Origin: Fallopia convolvulus
Taxonomy: Eukaryota > Streptophyta > Magnoliopsida > Caryophyllales > Polygonaceae
Direction: 5' to 3'
Assembly (NCBI GenBank): GCA_964016875.1
Contig: OZ024733.1
Location: 26,823,670 to 26,887,669 of the forward strand
Length of the DNA stretch: 64,000 nucleotides
Position 1 is the first letter of the stretch; each line of letters begins with the position of its first letter. Shown piece by piece: positions 29,893 to 43,285 of the stretch. Position numbers and translations under genes: made by a program. The notes below the pieces were generated by a model. That model saw only the letters and a list, made by a program, of their open reading frames with translations. It had not been told where the DNA came from and did not search any database.

Positions 29893-31532
29893 TAAGGCCA
29901 TCTCCAACCAACAACTTCCGGTCTCAAAATTTTTCCCAAAATGAAGAACCAACTGCTATATTTTCCAAAAAAAAATCAGTTGAACTCCAATATATTTTCC
30001 TATTTTGAAGAATGCTGTATTTACAAAGTTTATTTTTAGGATATAAAATATTTTACAATACTTTTTTAATAATTAAATGAATATTATCTTACTTATGTAA
30101 ATAAAAATATTCTAAAATTATAATCTAATAAATGATCGATAAAATATTTGTTATTTGACTTAAAGAGAAACTAGTTGAAGTCCCGTGATATTCAAAGGAT
30201 AATTTTACTAAAAAACTATACAATTCTACGATATTAATTTAAAATGCTAAATATATTTATATAATATCATAATAAATTATTCAATAGACAAATTTATTTT
30301 TTAGATTGTACTCCCTATTTTAATTGAATAAATTTTTAAATATTTTCCATTATTTGTGGAGATCTTGTCCAAATTTAGATTGAAATTATTAAAATATTGA
30401 ATTTTCTTTTTATTGAATATTTTTAAATAATATTTTTTTATTTTTTAGACACTAATATGTATAAAATACTTGGTTTTTTTATAAAGATAATAATAATTAG
30501 GATAGGTTATCTACAAAGAATAATATAATTTATTAAAATATTTTTTTACAGTTAATTTATTAAAATTATATATTAGGGTTCTTATCTTTTACTCTATAGT
30601 AATAAGAATGTTTGTAGATATGAAAAATACAATATAAAGATTAGTCTAGAAGAGAACATTGTCCTTGATTTAAGAGATAAAATATAGAGAAAATTATCGA
30701 TGTATTATTTTGCAAAATTCAATCCATCTATAAAGTTGTTTTTCATACTAAATTTACATAACGAAGAAATAAAATATAAAGAAAATTAATGTATATGAAA
30801 ATTTACAAAATTCAATGTATTAATCAACCTATTTACATAAATTAATGAAAAGGAAATTAAGAAAAATGTAATGTAAATTTTTATCAAAATTCAATTTAAG
30901 AAAGTATTCATGATTCATCAAGATTTATAAATTTTTCTATTTTTTTTTATTAAACTTTGATTTAAGAAATATAAATGCATAAAAAGATAAAGAAAATCTA
31001 ATTTTATTAATTTAAATTAAAATTCGATTTTTTTTTTGACATTTACATATAATCTTAGTCATCACTCATCAGTCATCACTCATCAACATAAAATTATATC
31101 TTTTTTCTCAAAATAAAAATATATCAATATAACAAAATATATTATTTAAAATTATATCATTATATAGATATAAGTTTTATACTTGGAGCTCAAGCCTTGT
31201 TAAAAGATAAAAAAAATAGATTAAGACCCTGAATCTTGTTAAGAGATAAAAATATTAAATTAATATGGAAAATATCATCTCATAGGAATTTATTTATATA
31301 AAAATTATATAAATATATTATCTATTATAGTAAACTAATAAATAGTCCATAAATAGAAAACTATATACATAAAAAATTATATAAACATGTTATCTATTTA
31401 GTATATATAGCAAGAATACTATAAGTTATTAGAAAATTTATTAAAATATAATTTCACATTAATTTATTCAAAAATGTCACGTGGCGCAAATTTTACAAAA
31501 GACTTGAGTTCTGCTTTATAATGTACTAGGGT
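29893..31532. other. A+T-rich stretch without genes
   Basis: Very A+T-rich, with no sustained open frame. It starts GGCCATCTCCAACC, a common plant transposon terminus, but I find no matching right end. Confidence 0.5.
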
Positions 31533-31988
31533 TAGAGCTGTCAAAAGCTGACCCGACCCGAAAAACCGACCCGAACCGCCCGAAAATTTTAGGGTCAAGA
31601 CCCGAAAATTTGAACCTGAAACCCAAAATAAACCGAACCCGATAGACCCGAAACCCGTTGTGTTCAAACCCGAAACCCGTTGGGTTGACCCGATTTTTAA
31701 TATTTTTAGAATATAAATAATATATTTTGAAAATTATAATATATTTTATTATTAAAATATATAAAAATAATGGATTATTATTAAATATCATTTTTTAAAT
31801 AAAATAATATTTTAATAATTGTAAAAAATTCGATTTTCTTGACCTGTTGTGTCGACCCGACCCGTCCGAAAAACCGACCTGACCCGACCCGATTTGACCG
31901 ATGACCCGTTACGACCCGGACCCGACTCAACCCGAACCCGAAATAACCGGACCCGAACCCGGCCTGACCGACCGGTTTGACAGCTCTA
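31533..31988. mobile_element. hAT-type non-autonomous element
   Basis: The ends TAGAGCTGTCAAA and (reverse complement) TAGAGCTGTCAAA are flanked by an 8-bp duplication ACTAGGGT (31525-31532 and 31989-31996). ACCCGACCCGAA tracts fill both ends. No coding sequence. Confidence 0.87.
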
Positions 31989-31996
31989 ACTAGGGT

Positions 31997-33144
31997 AGAT
32001 AAACCATCATAGAATCTTAACAATAAGTAAGATAATATTTAATTAATTATTAAATTTTAATGAACTTTTTACTCCCTCCGTGTGTAATTTTTTTTTAATT
32101 ATTTGTTCGAATTTAACCTAGTAAATGATAAAATGGTTGATCAAGCGGAAAAAAAACCACAACACAAGAATGTTTTACACACTTCATCACTTCAATGGTC
32201 CCAAATATATATTACAATATTGCACAAACAGAACAAAAATCAAAATGAAAGAGAAAATGGAAAAAAGTATGAACGAACATTACATCCTTCCAATTCCAAC
32301 CATGAATCACATTAATTTGTCTAAAAAAGTAGAAAATGAAAAAGGTAATATGAAGAACTCCTAAATTTAGAAAAGGAGTAGTGTTTTTTCCCCTTTGACT
32401 AAATAATAGAGAATGTAATGGGAAAATTGTTATGTTAAATTGTGAGTTTAAATTTTCTAAAATTACATTTTCAAATAATATAGTCCTAGTAAAGCGTACG
32501 TATTTAGTTAATCCTGATATGTGAATTTAGTAAAATCTTAACCACTCTCGAATCATTTCAGATTTCAGGTTTACTAATTTGTGAAAAAAAAATACTTCCT
32601 TTGAATAAAACTCCAGTGAACTGGACCGTAAAAATCAGATCAAGGTTAGATAGTGACCCTTCATTTGCTCCCAACTTTTTGATAGGAGTATTATTAATAT
32701 TCCAAGTAAATTAAGATCGAATAATAATAGTGATTGACGCGTAGCAATCGAATCAATGTTAAAAACCTATGGAGTGTAGTAGTGGAGTTAGCTGCTGCAT
32801 GAACTCAACGCAACCTACCTCCTTCACCTTATAACCTCATGCATGCCACACTCATCCACTAGTCAACTTGAATTAATTTGTCCACCGTTACATACATCGT
32901 TGCCTATATATTTTGAGATTAATAGTTGCTGTTAGTTTTGTAACGAGATAGAAATGAGGGAAGTTGTGTTATTGATTGAATGAATCTTACAAAGATCGAA
33001 CTTGTGACTAGGAATTGGCTTAGTCAGGGCATCTGCTAGCTGTTGATCATGAATAGAGATGCGGCTGACTGAAATATAGAACACCTTCTACCAATTTCTC
33101 CCTAACAAAATTTTGACTACATTAAGAAAATGAATAACTATTAT
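31997..33144. other. Gene-free A+T-rich region
   Basis: A CTCCCTCCGTGTG motif at about 32073 looks like a Stowaway end without a partner. The two overlapping 70-79 codon frames near 32103-32364 are Lys/Asn-rich and show no domain. Confidence 0.4.
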
Positions 33145-33788
33145 CAGTGGCGTAGTCAGAAACTTCTCATTGTAGGGGTTAATAAAATTTTCTCCAACAT
33201 AACTAAGGTACATTTCGAGAAAAATGTAGAAATAAAAATAGAAATTCAGACAAAGAAAAGAACATATTCTATAGAGGAGAGACTAAAATATTTCAAAATA
33301 TAATTACATTAAGAAAATAAGAGTTTATAATGGAAACTTATATAATTATGAATTATGTTTCATAATAATTTTAGGTTAAGAAAACAAAAATGTTTCAAAA
33401 TACAAATCAATTGAATCTATAAATATTAAAAACTCGTAACTAAAAATAAAATCTCAATTAAAGTCCTCGTGCTAATAATGAATTGTATCATTCGAGATAT
33501 CCCAACAATAACTTATTGTTTCAAATTTTTCCGGGTCAATCACATTATATGAAAGTAGGAAGTTTAGCATAAGATAAAATCATTCTAACTAAGTAAATAA
33601 CTTGCTAGAAGTGGTTTGTATACGTCTAATCTTCAAACGTTTATAACTTTTTGCTCAAATGTCAGAATGGAACTTAATTATAATATATCAAATCGAAACT
33701 ATTGACAAGAGGAACATATATACGGAAAAAAAATCGGGGGGGGGGGGGGATCATGGCCCCCACCCGCCCCCTAATAGCTCCACCCCCG
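33145..33788. mobile_element. hAT-like non-autonomous element
   Basis: The left end CAGTGGCGTAGTCAG and the C-rich right end are an imperfect inverted pair. The 8-bp duplication ACTATTAT flanks it exactly (33137-33144 and 33789-33796). A run of 13 G lies near the right end (about 33737). Related by end sequence to the element at 9325. Confidence 0.72.
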
Positions 33789-33796
33789 ACTATTAT

Positions 33797-34196
33797 TGTA
33801 TGGTCAATTTTTTATATATAAATAATAATGAGTTGTGAGTCGTTATGAAATTAAATTTAATCACTGAATCACAACTTTAAGTATAGATTATACATTTGTT
33901 TTCTATTCATTTAAGTTTCTCTTAATTCGATCACAAGGCACGACTACAAAATAAAAATGAAGTACAAAATATTCACTACAATCGCTAAACCAAACCTATT
34001 GCCCTAATAAACTTGAATCACGACTACAATAATCAACTTTGTCAACCGTTGTTTGAATATTGGGACTTTCTTGTATATGGGATTACAAAAGACTTGTTTT
34101 GTCTTAACTAGACAACTCAATTTCAATAATATATTGTGTATATATATAATTTTAATTTTTTAAATCTATGGTTAACCCAATTTTAGAAATAAATTA
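33797..34196. other. Gene-free A+T-rich region
   Basis: No open frame or repeat of note. Confidence 0.4.
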
Positions 34197-34488
34197 CTCC
34201 CTCCGTCTAGATCTATTTGGCCTTTTAGACTCAAATATTTGTCTAATTCTATTTGGCCTTTTAGCTATTTTGCCAAAAACTTTCCAAATTTACCCTCAAC
34301 TAAATGAATTAGAAAATGTAAAGTGTATTACATGCAATAATTAGATTGGAAGTTGTAAAAAAAGGAGAGTTAATAAATAAGGGTATTTTGGTAAGAATGC
34401 CAAAGGTGGGTCCCTCGTTAAAAAAAAAATATTTGTCTTAATATGTGTGTATATTGCTCAAAAGCCAATTAGACTTAAATAGAGGGAG
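34197..34488. mobile_element. Stowaway MITE
   Basis: 292 bp, with ends CTCCCTCCGTCTAGATCTAT and (reverse complement) CTCCCTCTATTTAAGTCTA, flanked by TA on both sides. A typical Tc1/mariner-derived MITE. Confidence 0.85.
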
Positions 34489-35212
34489 TAATAATTTTGT
34501 ATTTATAATTTTTTAATTATTTTTTAAAAGAGTATGATTTTCAAAATAGGGTTTTAGTTTTCAAATCCGGATTTTTATCATATTCCCTAACAATTTTTAT
34601 AATTTAAAAAAAAATTATATGCACTTTTAATTATTTTTTAAAAGGGTTGACATTTTTCTTTCTTTCCTTCAACATTCATTATATGCATTTTAAGGATATG
34701 AACTTTATTTTAACAAATATTATGAGTTATTAGTTATAATATAAATTAACTATTGTTATACAAATATGAAGTAGCTAAAAATTGAACATAAATAATTGTT
34801 TATAATTTTTTTTTAAAAAATTAAAGCTTTTTTTTTTGAAATTGAATCCTATAAAAAATAAACTTTTATTAGATAGAAAATGAGCTCTTTTACAATAAAA
34901 ATGAACTAATACAATGTAGAAAAATGAATTCATAACATATAAAAGATGTACTCCTACTATATACAAAATAAGTATTGGAGTAGTATATAAAAAATAAATT
35001 GTCATAATCAAGAGTTATAATGTTTTTTTTAAAAAAATAATTTGGAAATGTAAGAGAAAAAACTTTTTCTGAAAATTAACCTTGACTATGCAAAGTTTAC
35101 CAAGTGATAGATCTAATGGACAATATTTATCATCACCATAAGAGTTTGTCTTCATAATAAGGCTTGTCCTTACTTAACCAAAACATATTACCTAATACAC
35201 ATTATAGAAATA
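34489..35212. other. Gene-free A+T-rich region
   Basis: The 78-codon - strand frame (34775-35011) is Phe/Lys-rich low-complexity translation of A+T DNA and not a credible gene. Confidence 0.4.
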
Positions 35213-35454
35213 CTCCTTCGGTTCAAAAATATATGATGTTTTAGGATTTGTCTCTAAAATTAAGAAGGTATGTGATTTGAATTAAATACCCATAAATCTT
35301 GTGAAGATCTATCCCTTTTTATTTTCTATTTTTATTATTCTATTTAATTAATGAGGGTAATATTGGAAAAATTATGGTAAATTACGTAAAACATCAAGTA
35401 TTATTGAACAAGAAAATCAAGCTAAAACATCATATATTCTTGAACGGAGGGAGT
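35213..35454. mobile_element. Stowaway MITE
   Basis: 242 bp, with ends CTCCTTCGGTTCAAAAATAT and (reverse complement) CTCCCTCCGTTCAAGAATAT, flanked by TA. Confidence 0.85.
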
Positions 35455-35497
35455 ATAGTTTTAAAAACTAAATTCCAAAAGAAAGTAATAAAGCATT

Positions 35498-35590
35498 CGA
35501 GCATCTAGTCAAGCGGTTAAGCCTCAAGGATACTACCCATAAGTTTTCGGTTCGACTCTCATTGACAGTGCCTTCACCAAAAAAAAAAAT
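35498..35590 (+). mobile_element. tRNA-derived SINE with A-rich tail
   Basis: A-box-like TAGTCAAGCGGTTAAG and B-box-like GGTTCGACTC are spaced as in tRNA genes, followed by TTGACAGTGCCTTCACC and an A-run. It cannot fold as a complete tRNA (no acceptor-stem match), so I call it a SINE. Confidence 0.55.
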
Positions 35591-35934
35591 TTTATAAATA
35601 AAATCTTATAGTACAATATATATAATCCTAACAAATTGTACATAATCATATCTTTATAATTAAAAAATACAGTATAGAAAAATCCATGTATAATTACCAA
35701 GCTAGTGAGTCACCTATATGGGACATTGGCACCTTTTGGTTCCAAAGTATGGAAAATACTCTAGTTTAAATTATTATTATTCTTTATTGATTAAAATTTT
35801 TCATTTTATCTCGTTGTCCTAATTTTGTGTGTATAGAGGAGGATATATAATAAAAGACTTTGTCATTTTTTTTGGATCTTGTCTTTTGGCTCACTCGGTT
35901 CGATCGGTTGGACACCACTTTACATCCGGATTGG

Positions 35935-36035
35935 GTACTTCGTGGCCCCATTATCAGTTTTTTCATACATGCTGCTAGTGGGATTCGAACTTCGAATCTC
36001 CTGGACATCATCTAAGGAGTATTCCATACATGTCA
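35935..36035 (-). mobile_element. SINE-like copy, same family as 17935-18130
   Basis: The - strand reads GAAGTTCGAATCCCACTAG and CAGCATGTATGAAAAAACTG, matching the B-box and following segment of the copies at 17935-18130. Confidence 0.5.
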
Positions 36036-36045
36036 CAGAAACAAG

Positions 36046-37933
36046 ACCGGGACGGGGATTAATGATTCCATATTTCCATTACAATATATATAAATTTGTA
36101 TATGAAAAATGATGAATCACTAACAAGTTGACGAAAAATTTGATTGATAAATCATGACATTAATGGGTTTACCTTTCAATACATTAGAATCAAAGGGGCC
36201 CCTAATTCATAACGTTATATACAGAACGAAAATGAAGTAGAATTGACCAGTATATTAATCAAACCGAACGCAAAACATTACCCTACATTTGGGCAATTAA
36301 ACTGGAGTTCGTGTTGGATATATCACCCAACCATCAAAAGTGGTAGCTAGCTATAAATTAACTTTTAATCCTCTCCTCTCCTCTCCTCTCTTCTCTTCTC
36401 CTGGATCGATATATGTATGAAACAACAACAAAAAATAGGAGCGTGGTTAGATGGACAACTAACACTCTTGGCATGGGCTTGTCTTTTTTCTTTCTTAAGA
36501 CGAACCTACCCCCTCATATACCTACAACTCTTCACTTTTCTCATACAAATTAAACGTACTTTCATCAATCAATATATATTATATAGAAGACACCAGCTTC
36601 TGCTACCAAATTCCACCCATCTCGGAGAATACATATAGTTCAGTAATCGGCTTAATTTGAAGTACATATTCGTATCATCGCAACAACCGCCTTGTATCGA
36701 TCGCCAGATATTTTCCACCTCGAATTCCAGGTACTTGCTGTATATCGATCCCACTCTGTATGCTATATAAATTTAGGGTATATATAGGATCGATCAATTG
36801 TACACCTATATATGTTTTTAGCACTATCTGAATTCAACAAGGGGCATGTTGAGCTATATATATGTGTAGTTCATCCATCACTTTGCCTAAAATGGAGAGG
36901 AATGGGATTAATTGTACTTAATTGAAAAACAATATAATGAAGTGCGATATTCTGATTTTGGGGGTGATTAATTAATCTGGTTTGTTTTTGAGGATACTTG
37001 AATTTGAAACGCTTTATCTGTACGTTGTGATCATGGAATTATATAAGTAGGACGACATAGAGGAAGATGAAGTTTGAGTTTGAATACTAGCTAGATAGCT
37101 AGCTATGAGCCTCTATTAATTGTTTCTCACCTAACTCCCAACACATGCTTAAGATATATGAGATAGATCAACCTCAACTCAGAGAAAATGGGAAAAGTAA
37201 TTGAGGGAACACATGACATGATCGATCATATACTTGTCTCTTCGTATACATATATAAATACATATACATGTATATAATTAATAAGTTTTCAATATATGAG
37301 ACACGAAATTTAATTCCTTGAAATTAGATATATAATTTATCTTCTTATACCTTCTGTAATCCTGTTCCTTTCTATTTACATTACAACTCCGATATCCGAT
37401 CCGATCCCTTCCCCGACCAAATAAGCTCCTAAACCACAAATATTATGACTCTTTCATTAACTAATTGATTTTGGACTATCCCTTTACTTCATTTCCAAGG
37501 TGGAAGCCTCGAAAGGCGCATACGAGTGCACCTCTCGTAGACGAGTACCCTCTACATCCATCTCATCCTCCTTGCTTGATCGATGCAATTTTGAAACCCC
37601 ACGAGAATGAAATCTTCGATCAATAGGAAGAAAACAAAGAAGCTAGGTACGTATATATATGTGCGCTAATCCAATAATTATACAATTTAATAGTACATCA
37701 AGATACATATACATTTGTAAATGTTCAACACAAATTAAGTACAATATATATTCAATCAAGTAAACCAAAGAAAATCGATCATCCTACATTGATAGATAGA
37801 TCAGGTCCTGATTCAATTCATACATAAAATATCAAGATGACAACAAATTTAACTGAAAATATAAGCACAAAACAAAAGCTAATTAATTAACACACATATA
37901 AACATATATGTGTGCTTAATCTCTCTATATATA
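36046..37933. other. Downstream flank of the MYB gene
   Basis: Contains a CTCTCC/CTCTTC pyrimidine tract (36371-36402) and (AT)-rich TATATA clusters. A 73-codon + frame from an ATG at 36417 follows the tract but shows no domain. I see no supported gene. The segment next to 37934 should include the MYB 3' UTR. Confidence 0.4.
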
Positions 37934-38951
37934 TTAGAGTTGTTGATGCTTATTCATATCTGCAGGATCGAGATTCCGATTGCCTTCATCCCTCTGATAA
38001 TTGAAGAAGCCCGAAACCTGACGATCAGATCCCCAACCAAATCCTTGAGAGGGATAGTTAGCCTCGTGTCCCATTGGCTGCATCATCATCATCATGGACT
38101 GATCTTGAAACATGTGTTGATTGTTAAGTGCTGGTTGTTGATCATGGGGCTGCTGAAACACGCACTCCTCGTTCATAATCAACGAGTCCAGGAACGACGA
38201 GAAGTACATCTCGTCCTCTTGGTTCAACACCACAGGTGGTGACGAATTAGGCACACTAGTAGTAGCAGCCGCGGAAGCCGAAATAGGGTTAGGGTTTGGA
38301 ATAGCCTCCATTGTTGAATCTTCAACTCGAGTACTTGACCTCACATAATTCTCGTTGTTCTTGTTGTTTTTGTTGCTGCTGCTGTTATGATCATTAGGGT
38401 TAGGGTTGTAAATCTCCAAGGGCTTATGATTCCTGGGATCGAGCCCTTGGCTGATGAGCTTCTTGCTAAGGTGGGTGTTCCAGAAGTTCTTGATCTCATT
38501 ATCCGTCCTACCGGGAATCCTCCCCGCTATCAACGACCACCTAGTATATATATACATATAATTCAATCAAAACAATTAATATGTCATCTTGAGTTCTCTT
38601 GATCTATATACATAGGTAGGTCGATCTAGTGTATACGTACCGGTTGCCGAGGAGGCGGTGGAGGCGGAGGATGAGGTCCTCCTCGTCAGGGGTGATGGGC
38701 CCGCGGTTGAGGTGGGGGCGGAGGTAGTTCATCCAGCGGAGGCGGCAGCTCTTGCCGCACCGGAGGAGGCCCGCGCGTTTGGGGAGTGTGCGCCACGCGC
38801 CTTCTCCTTCCCTTTTGATGTAGCTGGCCAGGATCTCGTCCTCCTCCGCTGTCCACGGGCCCCGCTTTATCCCCACCTTGCTGCAGCACGGCGTCGTTTT
38901 GCTGGCGGAAGCTCTCCGGATTCCTTGCTTTTGTTCTGCTGGATTTCTCAT
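37934..38951 (-). CDS. R2R3-MYB transcription factor, MYB5-like
   Basis: Two exons on the - strand, 38951-38641 and 38540-37934, joined by a 100-nt GT..AG intron that splits Arg104, give 305 aa. R2 spans about residues 29-81 (W33, W53, W73) and R3 about 82-132 (I86 replacing the first Trp, then W105, W124). The bHLH-interaction motif [DE]Lx2[RK]x3Lx6Lx3R is exact at D92-R111. LISQGLDPRNHKPL follows R3, as in the C1 motif of MYB5 and subgroup-4 proteins, and KTTPCCSKVGIKRGPW precedes R2, as in MYB5. No EAR repressor motif is seen; the C-terminal acidic patch (QEDEMYFSSFLDSL) suggests an activator. MYB5-type factors work with bHLH and WD40 partners in flavonoid, seed-coat and epidermal programmes. 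The ATG at 38951 is chosen because upstream codons give no conserved sequence. The usual first intron in R2 is absent. Confidence 0.92.
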
Positions 38952-39519
38952 CTTCTCTCTATCTCCCTTTCTTGCTTTGATTTGGATTGTGGTTTTTGGG
39001 GAAGAAACTAGCGAGCGAGGGTTTGGATGGGGATTGGAGTTTTGGGGGTGTTTGTAATTATATGTATGGAGGATGAAGGGAAAGTGGGACCCGCAGTTTT
39101 TGTGGGAAGATAAAGGTGGGCGGCACAGGCAAAGGCAAACCATATCATTTCCCATTTCCTTTATCTATTTATTTATTAGTAAATGCTACTTCACTTTTTA
39201 ACGGTGGATAAATTAGACCGTATAACGTTTCGTTAGCGATTTGGGTTAATTTGAAGGATTTTTTTTTAATGTGTGTCTATGGGCTAAAAAAAAATCTAAT
39301 TTTGATAAATTTGGATATTATTTTTTAATTTTATTTTTTTAAAGATTTATGAATTCCACTTTAAGGAAGAGTTTTAAAATAATTTATTAAATTGAGGCTT
39401 TTATTGTGTGTCCATGGGCACAAATTAACCGAACCTTAATTTGAATACTTTATAAAGGTACGAATTCTGAAGCAAGTGCGTAAAAAAGACTTGTCGCGCT
39501 ATGTATATATAAATTGCAC
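38952..39519 (-). promoter_or_regulatory. Presumed MYB upstream region
   Basis: An open frame extends 5' to 39155, but its translation is unlike MYB proteins and probably 5' UTR. I did not find a clear TATA box at a fixed distance. Confidence 0.35.
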
Positions 39520-39835
39520 ATTTTTTACCAAAAATATAAATATATAATTAATATAGTTTAGGTTAAATTCTATAATTTTAGTGGTCTTTCTCAAACTACC
39601 CACTTTTAAATTTTAGTTTTATTTGTTTGTATAATTAATCAAGTAACTAAGCTGTTTATGAATTTGTCTCTCGAAAAAATTAAATGAGGGGTTCGCGAGC
39701 TAAACTCGCCGTGCTCGATTAGCGTTTAAATGAATCAAATTCAAACAAGATTTTAAGATCGAACTCGCCTATTTTTGACCAACCTGAGCTTCAGCAACTC
39801 GAAACTCGGCTCGATTCGATTACTACCCTAATCAT
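39520..39835 (-). mobile_element. Truncated copy of the 42720-43285 hAT element
   Basis: In reverse complement it begins TAGGGTAGTAATCGAATCGA and follows the same order of segments (GAGCTCG-like tracts, the block around TCTCGAAAAAATTAAATGAG, then CTCAAACTAC) as 42720-43285. The other end and the target duplication were not found. Confidence 0.6.
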
Positions 39836-42719
39836 GAAGTATATATAGAGCGACTTTGGCCAAACGATTAAAAAAGAAAAGAGTCTAGATATCAGTCGTC
39901 CCAATGTATCGTTTCTGATAAGATCTTTAAAATCAATCTGAATTAACTTCTTGGAAAATAAGTACTTACATGAAATTTTTATGTGTTAAAAATGCTTTTT
40001 TTTATAAATATATTTTTATTTATTAAAATAGTTATAATTTGAATATTAAGAAAAGTTATAATGTTTAATTAGGAATTGGATCACGTGAAAACGTCTGTTC
40101 AAAAGGAAAATTGAGAATACGTTGTTGGATCTCAAAGAAAAAAATTGGTTGTGCCAATTTTGTTTCAAAAAATGCAAATTTCATAATTAAATGTATATGA
40201 GGTTAATTATAACGGAGTGTGCATGATCTTGTATGAGTTGTAGCTATATAAGCGTGCATAATATTATTACCGAGTGTGCTTGATATCATGACCGAGTGTC
40301 CATAAACAATATTTTCAATTGAGTGTATTATGTATATGACCTTTTTAGCTAAGTTTGCATAATTTTATGCATGATCTTATAATATAATTGAGTGTGTATG
40401 ATCATATAATTAAATGTGCATAATTAAATAGGGTTATACATACTCGATTATACTATAAGGCCATGCAATCACATGTACACTTAGTTTTTAGTTTATTCAC
40501 ACTTAATTATAAGATTATACACACTCAGTTATAAAATATGTGATATTGGCATAAAATCCAGTTGTACTATTTCTTTTTTATACAAAATACTCAATTTAAT
40601 TGATGCGTGATCTCAGGTAATGATGTTTCAAATCGAACGGCTCATAGCATTCTCAATTCTCTCCCGGGTGGGGGTGTTCTCTCCCAAACTCGGCCTTAAT
40701 GTTTATTGTGATTTTTCAAATTGGCCACATCCTCCTGCTCATTGGCTGATTGGCTGATACATTACATTTGAGATGGACATATTCTGAGTATGGGTATCCC
40801 ATCTTGACCTCTCAGATCCTATTTGTGCAGGACTATACTAGGGCAATTATAATAATGCTTGGGCATTCAGCATACGCCTACTCGATTTTATGTCGGGGCA
40901 AAGATATGTGCATATTGACTCTTCAAACTCCGTTCAAGACGGGTTAACAATGGATTGATATTAATGTTGTTGTTTTCCTTCCCTAAAAAAGGCATTTTTG
41001 TGCCAATAAAAAATCATTATTGTGTTTAGTTCAGTACGATTGAAATTGTTTTGTATAAATATATTGACTTGATTTTGATTGGGCTAAAACTTGAATGAAA
41101 TGGGTCAAAGAAGTGCATGAAATTATAATTCTTTTATTTTGTCCTTGCGACCTAATTAATTGTCATGGATGTCATCTCAAGAAAAATAAATTATAAAGAA
41201 ATAAATTTGATGTATTAAACAGGTAAATTGGTAGGTCAAAATAATCGTCACTCAAACTAGAGTAGAAATACAAAAACTTCAAATAAGCAAGAAAGAAAAA
41301 AAAACAATAAAACATGTATATATTATTTTAAAATTTTCGCCTAATTTTCTCCTAGGTCTCGCCTATACGTTGAAAGGTCCCAATTCATCTAGGTTTTTAA
41401 CCCGCCAAAACATCCATCTAAATATTAGACGACCCCTCTCCACCCAGAATCCACCTAATATTTTATTTAGGACATTGCAAGTATACTAAAATTGATTGCA
41501 TGTTTATTAATTACAAATGCACATTTTACGCATGTATAAAAGTACACAGTTACTATTTTTTCTTTTTCTACAAAAAAAAAAAAGAAAAAGAAAAAAAAGT
41601 ACACAGTTACAAGACAAATTTAGTCTCCTAAATTGGACGGATATGTCGATTTTATGTATACAAAAAAAATCAACTTCACATTATTTACTAGCTATTTTGT
41701 GATTTCGTGCTTTTTTTTCTTCTTTTTTTGCATTTTTCACACTTTTGATCCTATTACATTTTTTTTAGTTTCTATTTACAGTATATTGATTGGTTAAAAA
41801 CTTTAATTATTTTATTAGTTTTATGCACAACAAGAATATGCAAACAGTAGTATAATAGATGATTTCAATTGCTTCATTTGTTGTCCTAGAAACGGATAAT
41901 AAATAATTTCTTCCTTGCTTTGAACATGAAAAAAGTAATGATACATTTACTTTACTTTCACGTTTCTTCTTCTACGTTTTAATGATTAAATCTTATTGCT
42001 TATGGGTCTAAATTTTCACATATTAGTTGCGGTAGGCGACGATGTGCTACATCTACATGTCCAGACTTCATATTTCATACAAAATTGGCCAATTTGAATT
42101 TGCAGCCTGTTTCAAATATGTAGACAATTGGAAATTTGGAATATGTGTTATTGTCAAATAATTAACTCCCTTTTGTTTTTTGGTAGAATGCCAAATAAGT
42201 AACTCCTACTCCGTATTAATTAGCGCGTTTTTTATTCTAAGCTGGCGCTGTTTGGCAGTCAAATACACAACACTAACAGCAGCAAATTATTGTAAGCATT
42301 TTTTTTTATGATATTTTTATTTCCATTCATAGAGTCATTTGGTGTCGTGTCGTTATGAATGAGTAATATGCTTATTTTAGTATTTGTAAAACCCTAAGAC
42401 TTACCAAACATGATGATATATACGATCATGTTGAGTTCCTTGGGGGTAAAATCAACCTGATGCCAAATTCATAATTTGACTCGATATTTGGACCAAAAAA
42501 TAAATAAATTAACTGAATATGCGATCATGGCATGATAAATTTCGGTAGAAAGCTAATTGTAGTAGAAAATGAGTTCTTATGTGATGCATTGGATTGTAAA
42601 AAATTGTGATCAGATTTGATGGAATAAAATAATTACAATGGGGTGAGGAATATTGGAATAAATATAGCAAGATTATGGGAACATAGTATCAAGATTATGT
42701 GAACCTGGTTCCTTAAAAG
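39836..42719. other. Gene-free region with short degenerate repeats
   Basis: No gene recognised. 40205-40545 has several copies of a GAGTGTGCATGATCT-like motif, mostly forward on the left and inverted on the right. 41335-41465 shares CCTAGG..TTGAAAGGTCC phrases with the hAT interior at 9560-9740. Small frames at 40750 and 41517 have no domain. Confidence 0.45.
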
Positions 42720-43285
42720 TAGGGCTGTAATCGAACCGAGCTGAGCCGAGCTTTGAGTTGCTCAAGCTCAGCTCGTTAAAAATAGGCGAGCTCGAGCTCG
42801 AACGAGAGCTTGGTTCGAGATGTTTGAGCTTGGTTTATTAAATGCTCACCGAGCTCGAGTTTAGTTCGCGAACCTCTCATTTAGTTTCTTCGTGAGACAA
42901 ATTCACAAACAACTCGTTTACTTGATCAATTATACAAGCAAATAAAACTAAAACTTAAACTATGTAGTTTGAGAGAGACCGTCAAAACTATGTAATTTAA
43001 CACAAACTATATATTGTATATAATATATATATATATAGCTTATTCATGAATGTATAATCTAGTTTTTTATGAGCATATAATCGAGCTTTCTCATGAGCGT
43101 ATAATCGAGATCACTCATAAGCAAACGAGCTGAGTTATCTTGTGCTCAAGCTTAGTTCGTTTATCTTTCGAGCCTTAAAATTGTGCTCAAGCTCGGCTTG
43201 TTTATAAATCGAGCCGAACACGAACAAGATTAACCGAACAGAATACCGAATTTCTCACGAATGGCTTTGTTCATTTACAACCCTA
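42720..43285. mobile_element. hAT-type non-autonomous element
   Basis: The ends TAGGGCTGTAATCGAAC and (reverse complement) TAGGGTTGTAAATGAAC are flanked by an exact 8-bp duplication CTTAAAAG (42712-42719 and 43286-43293). The body has GAGCTCGAGCTCG tracts. No coding sequence. Confidence 0.88.

Noticed and set aside
35498..35590. tRNA gene
   Set aside because: Box A and box B are present, but no acceptor stem pairs and an A-rich tail follows, which fits a SINE.
36417..36638. 73-codon gene after a CT-rich leader
   Set aside because: The leader is suggestive, but the protein has no motif and the frame may be chance. Kept only as a note in the flank entry.
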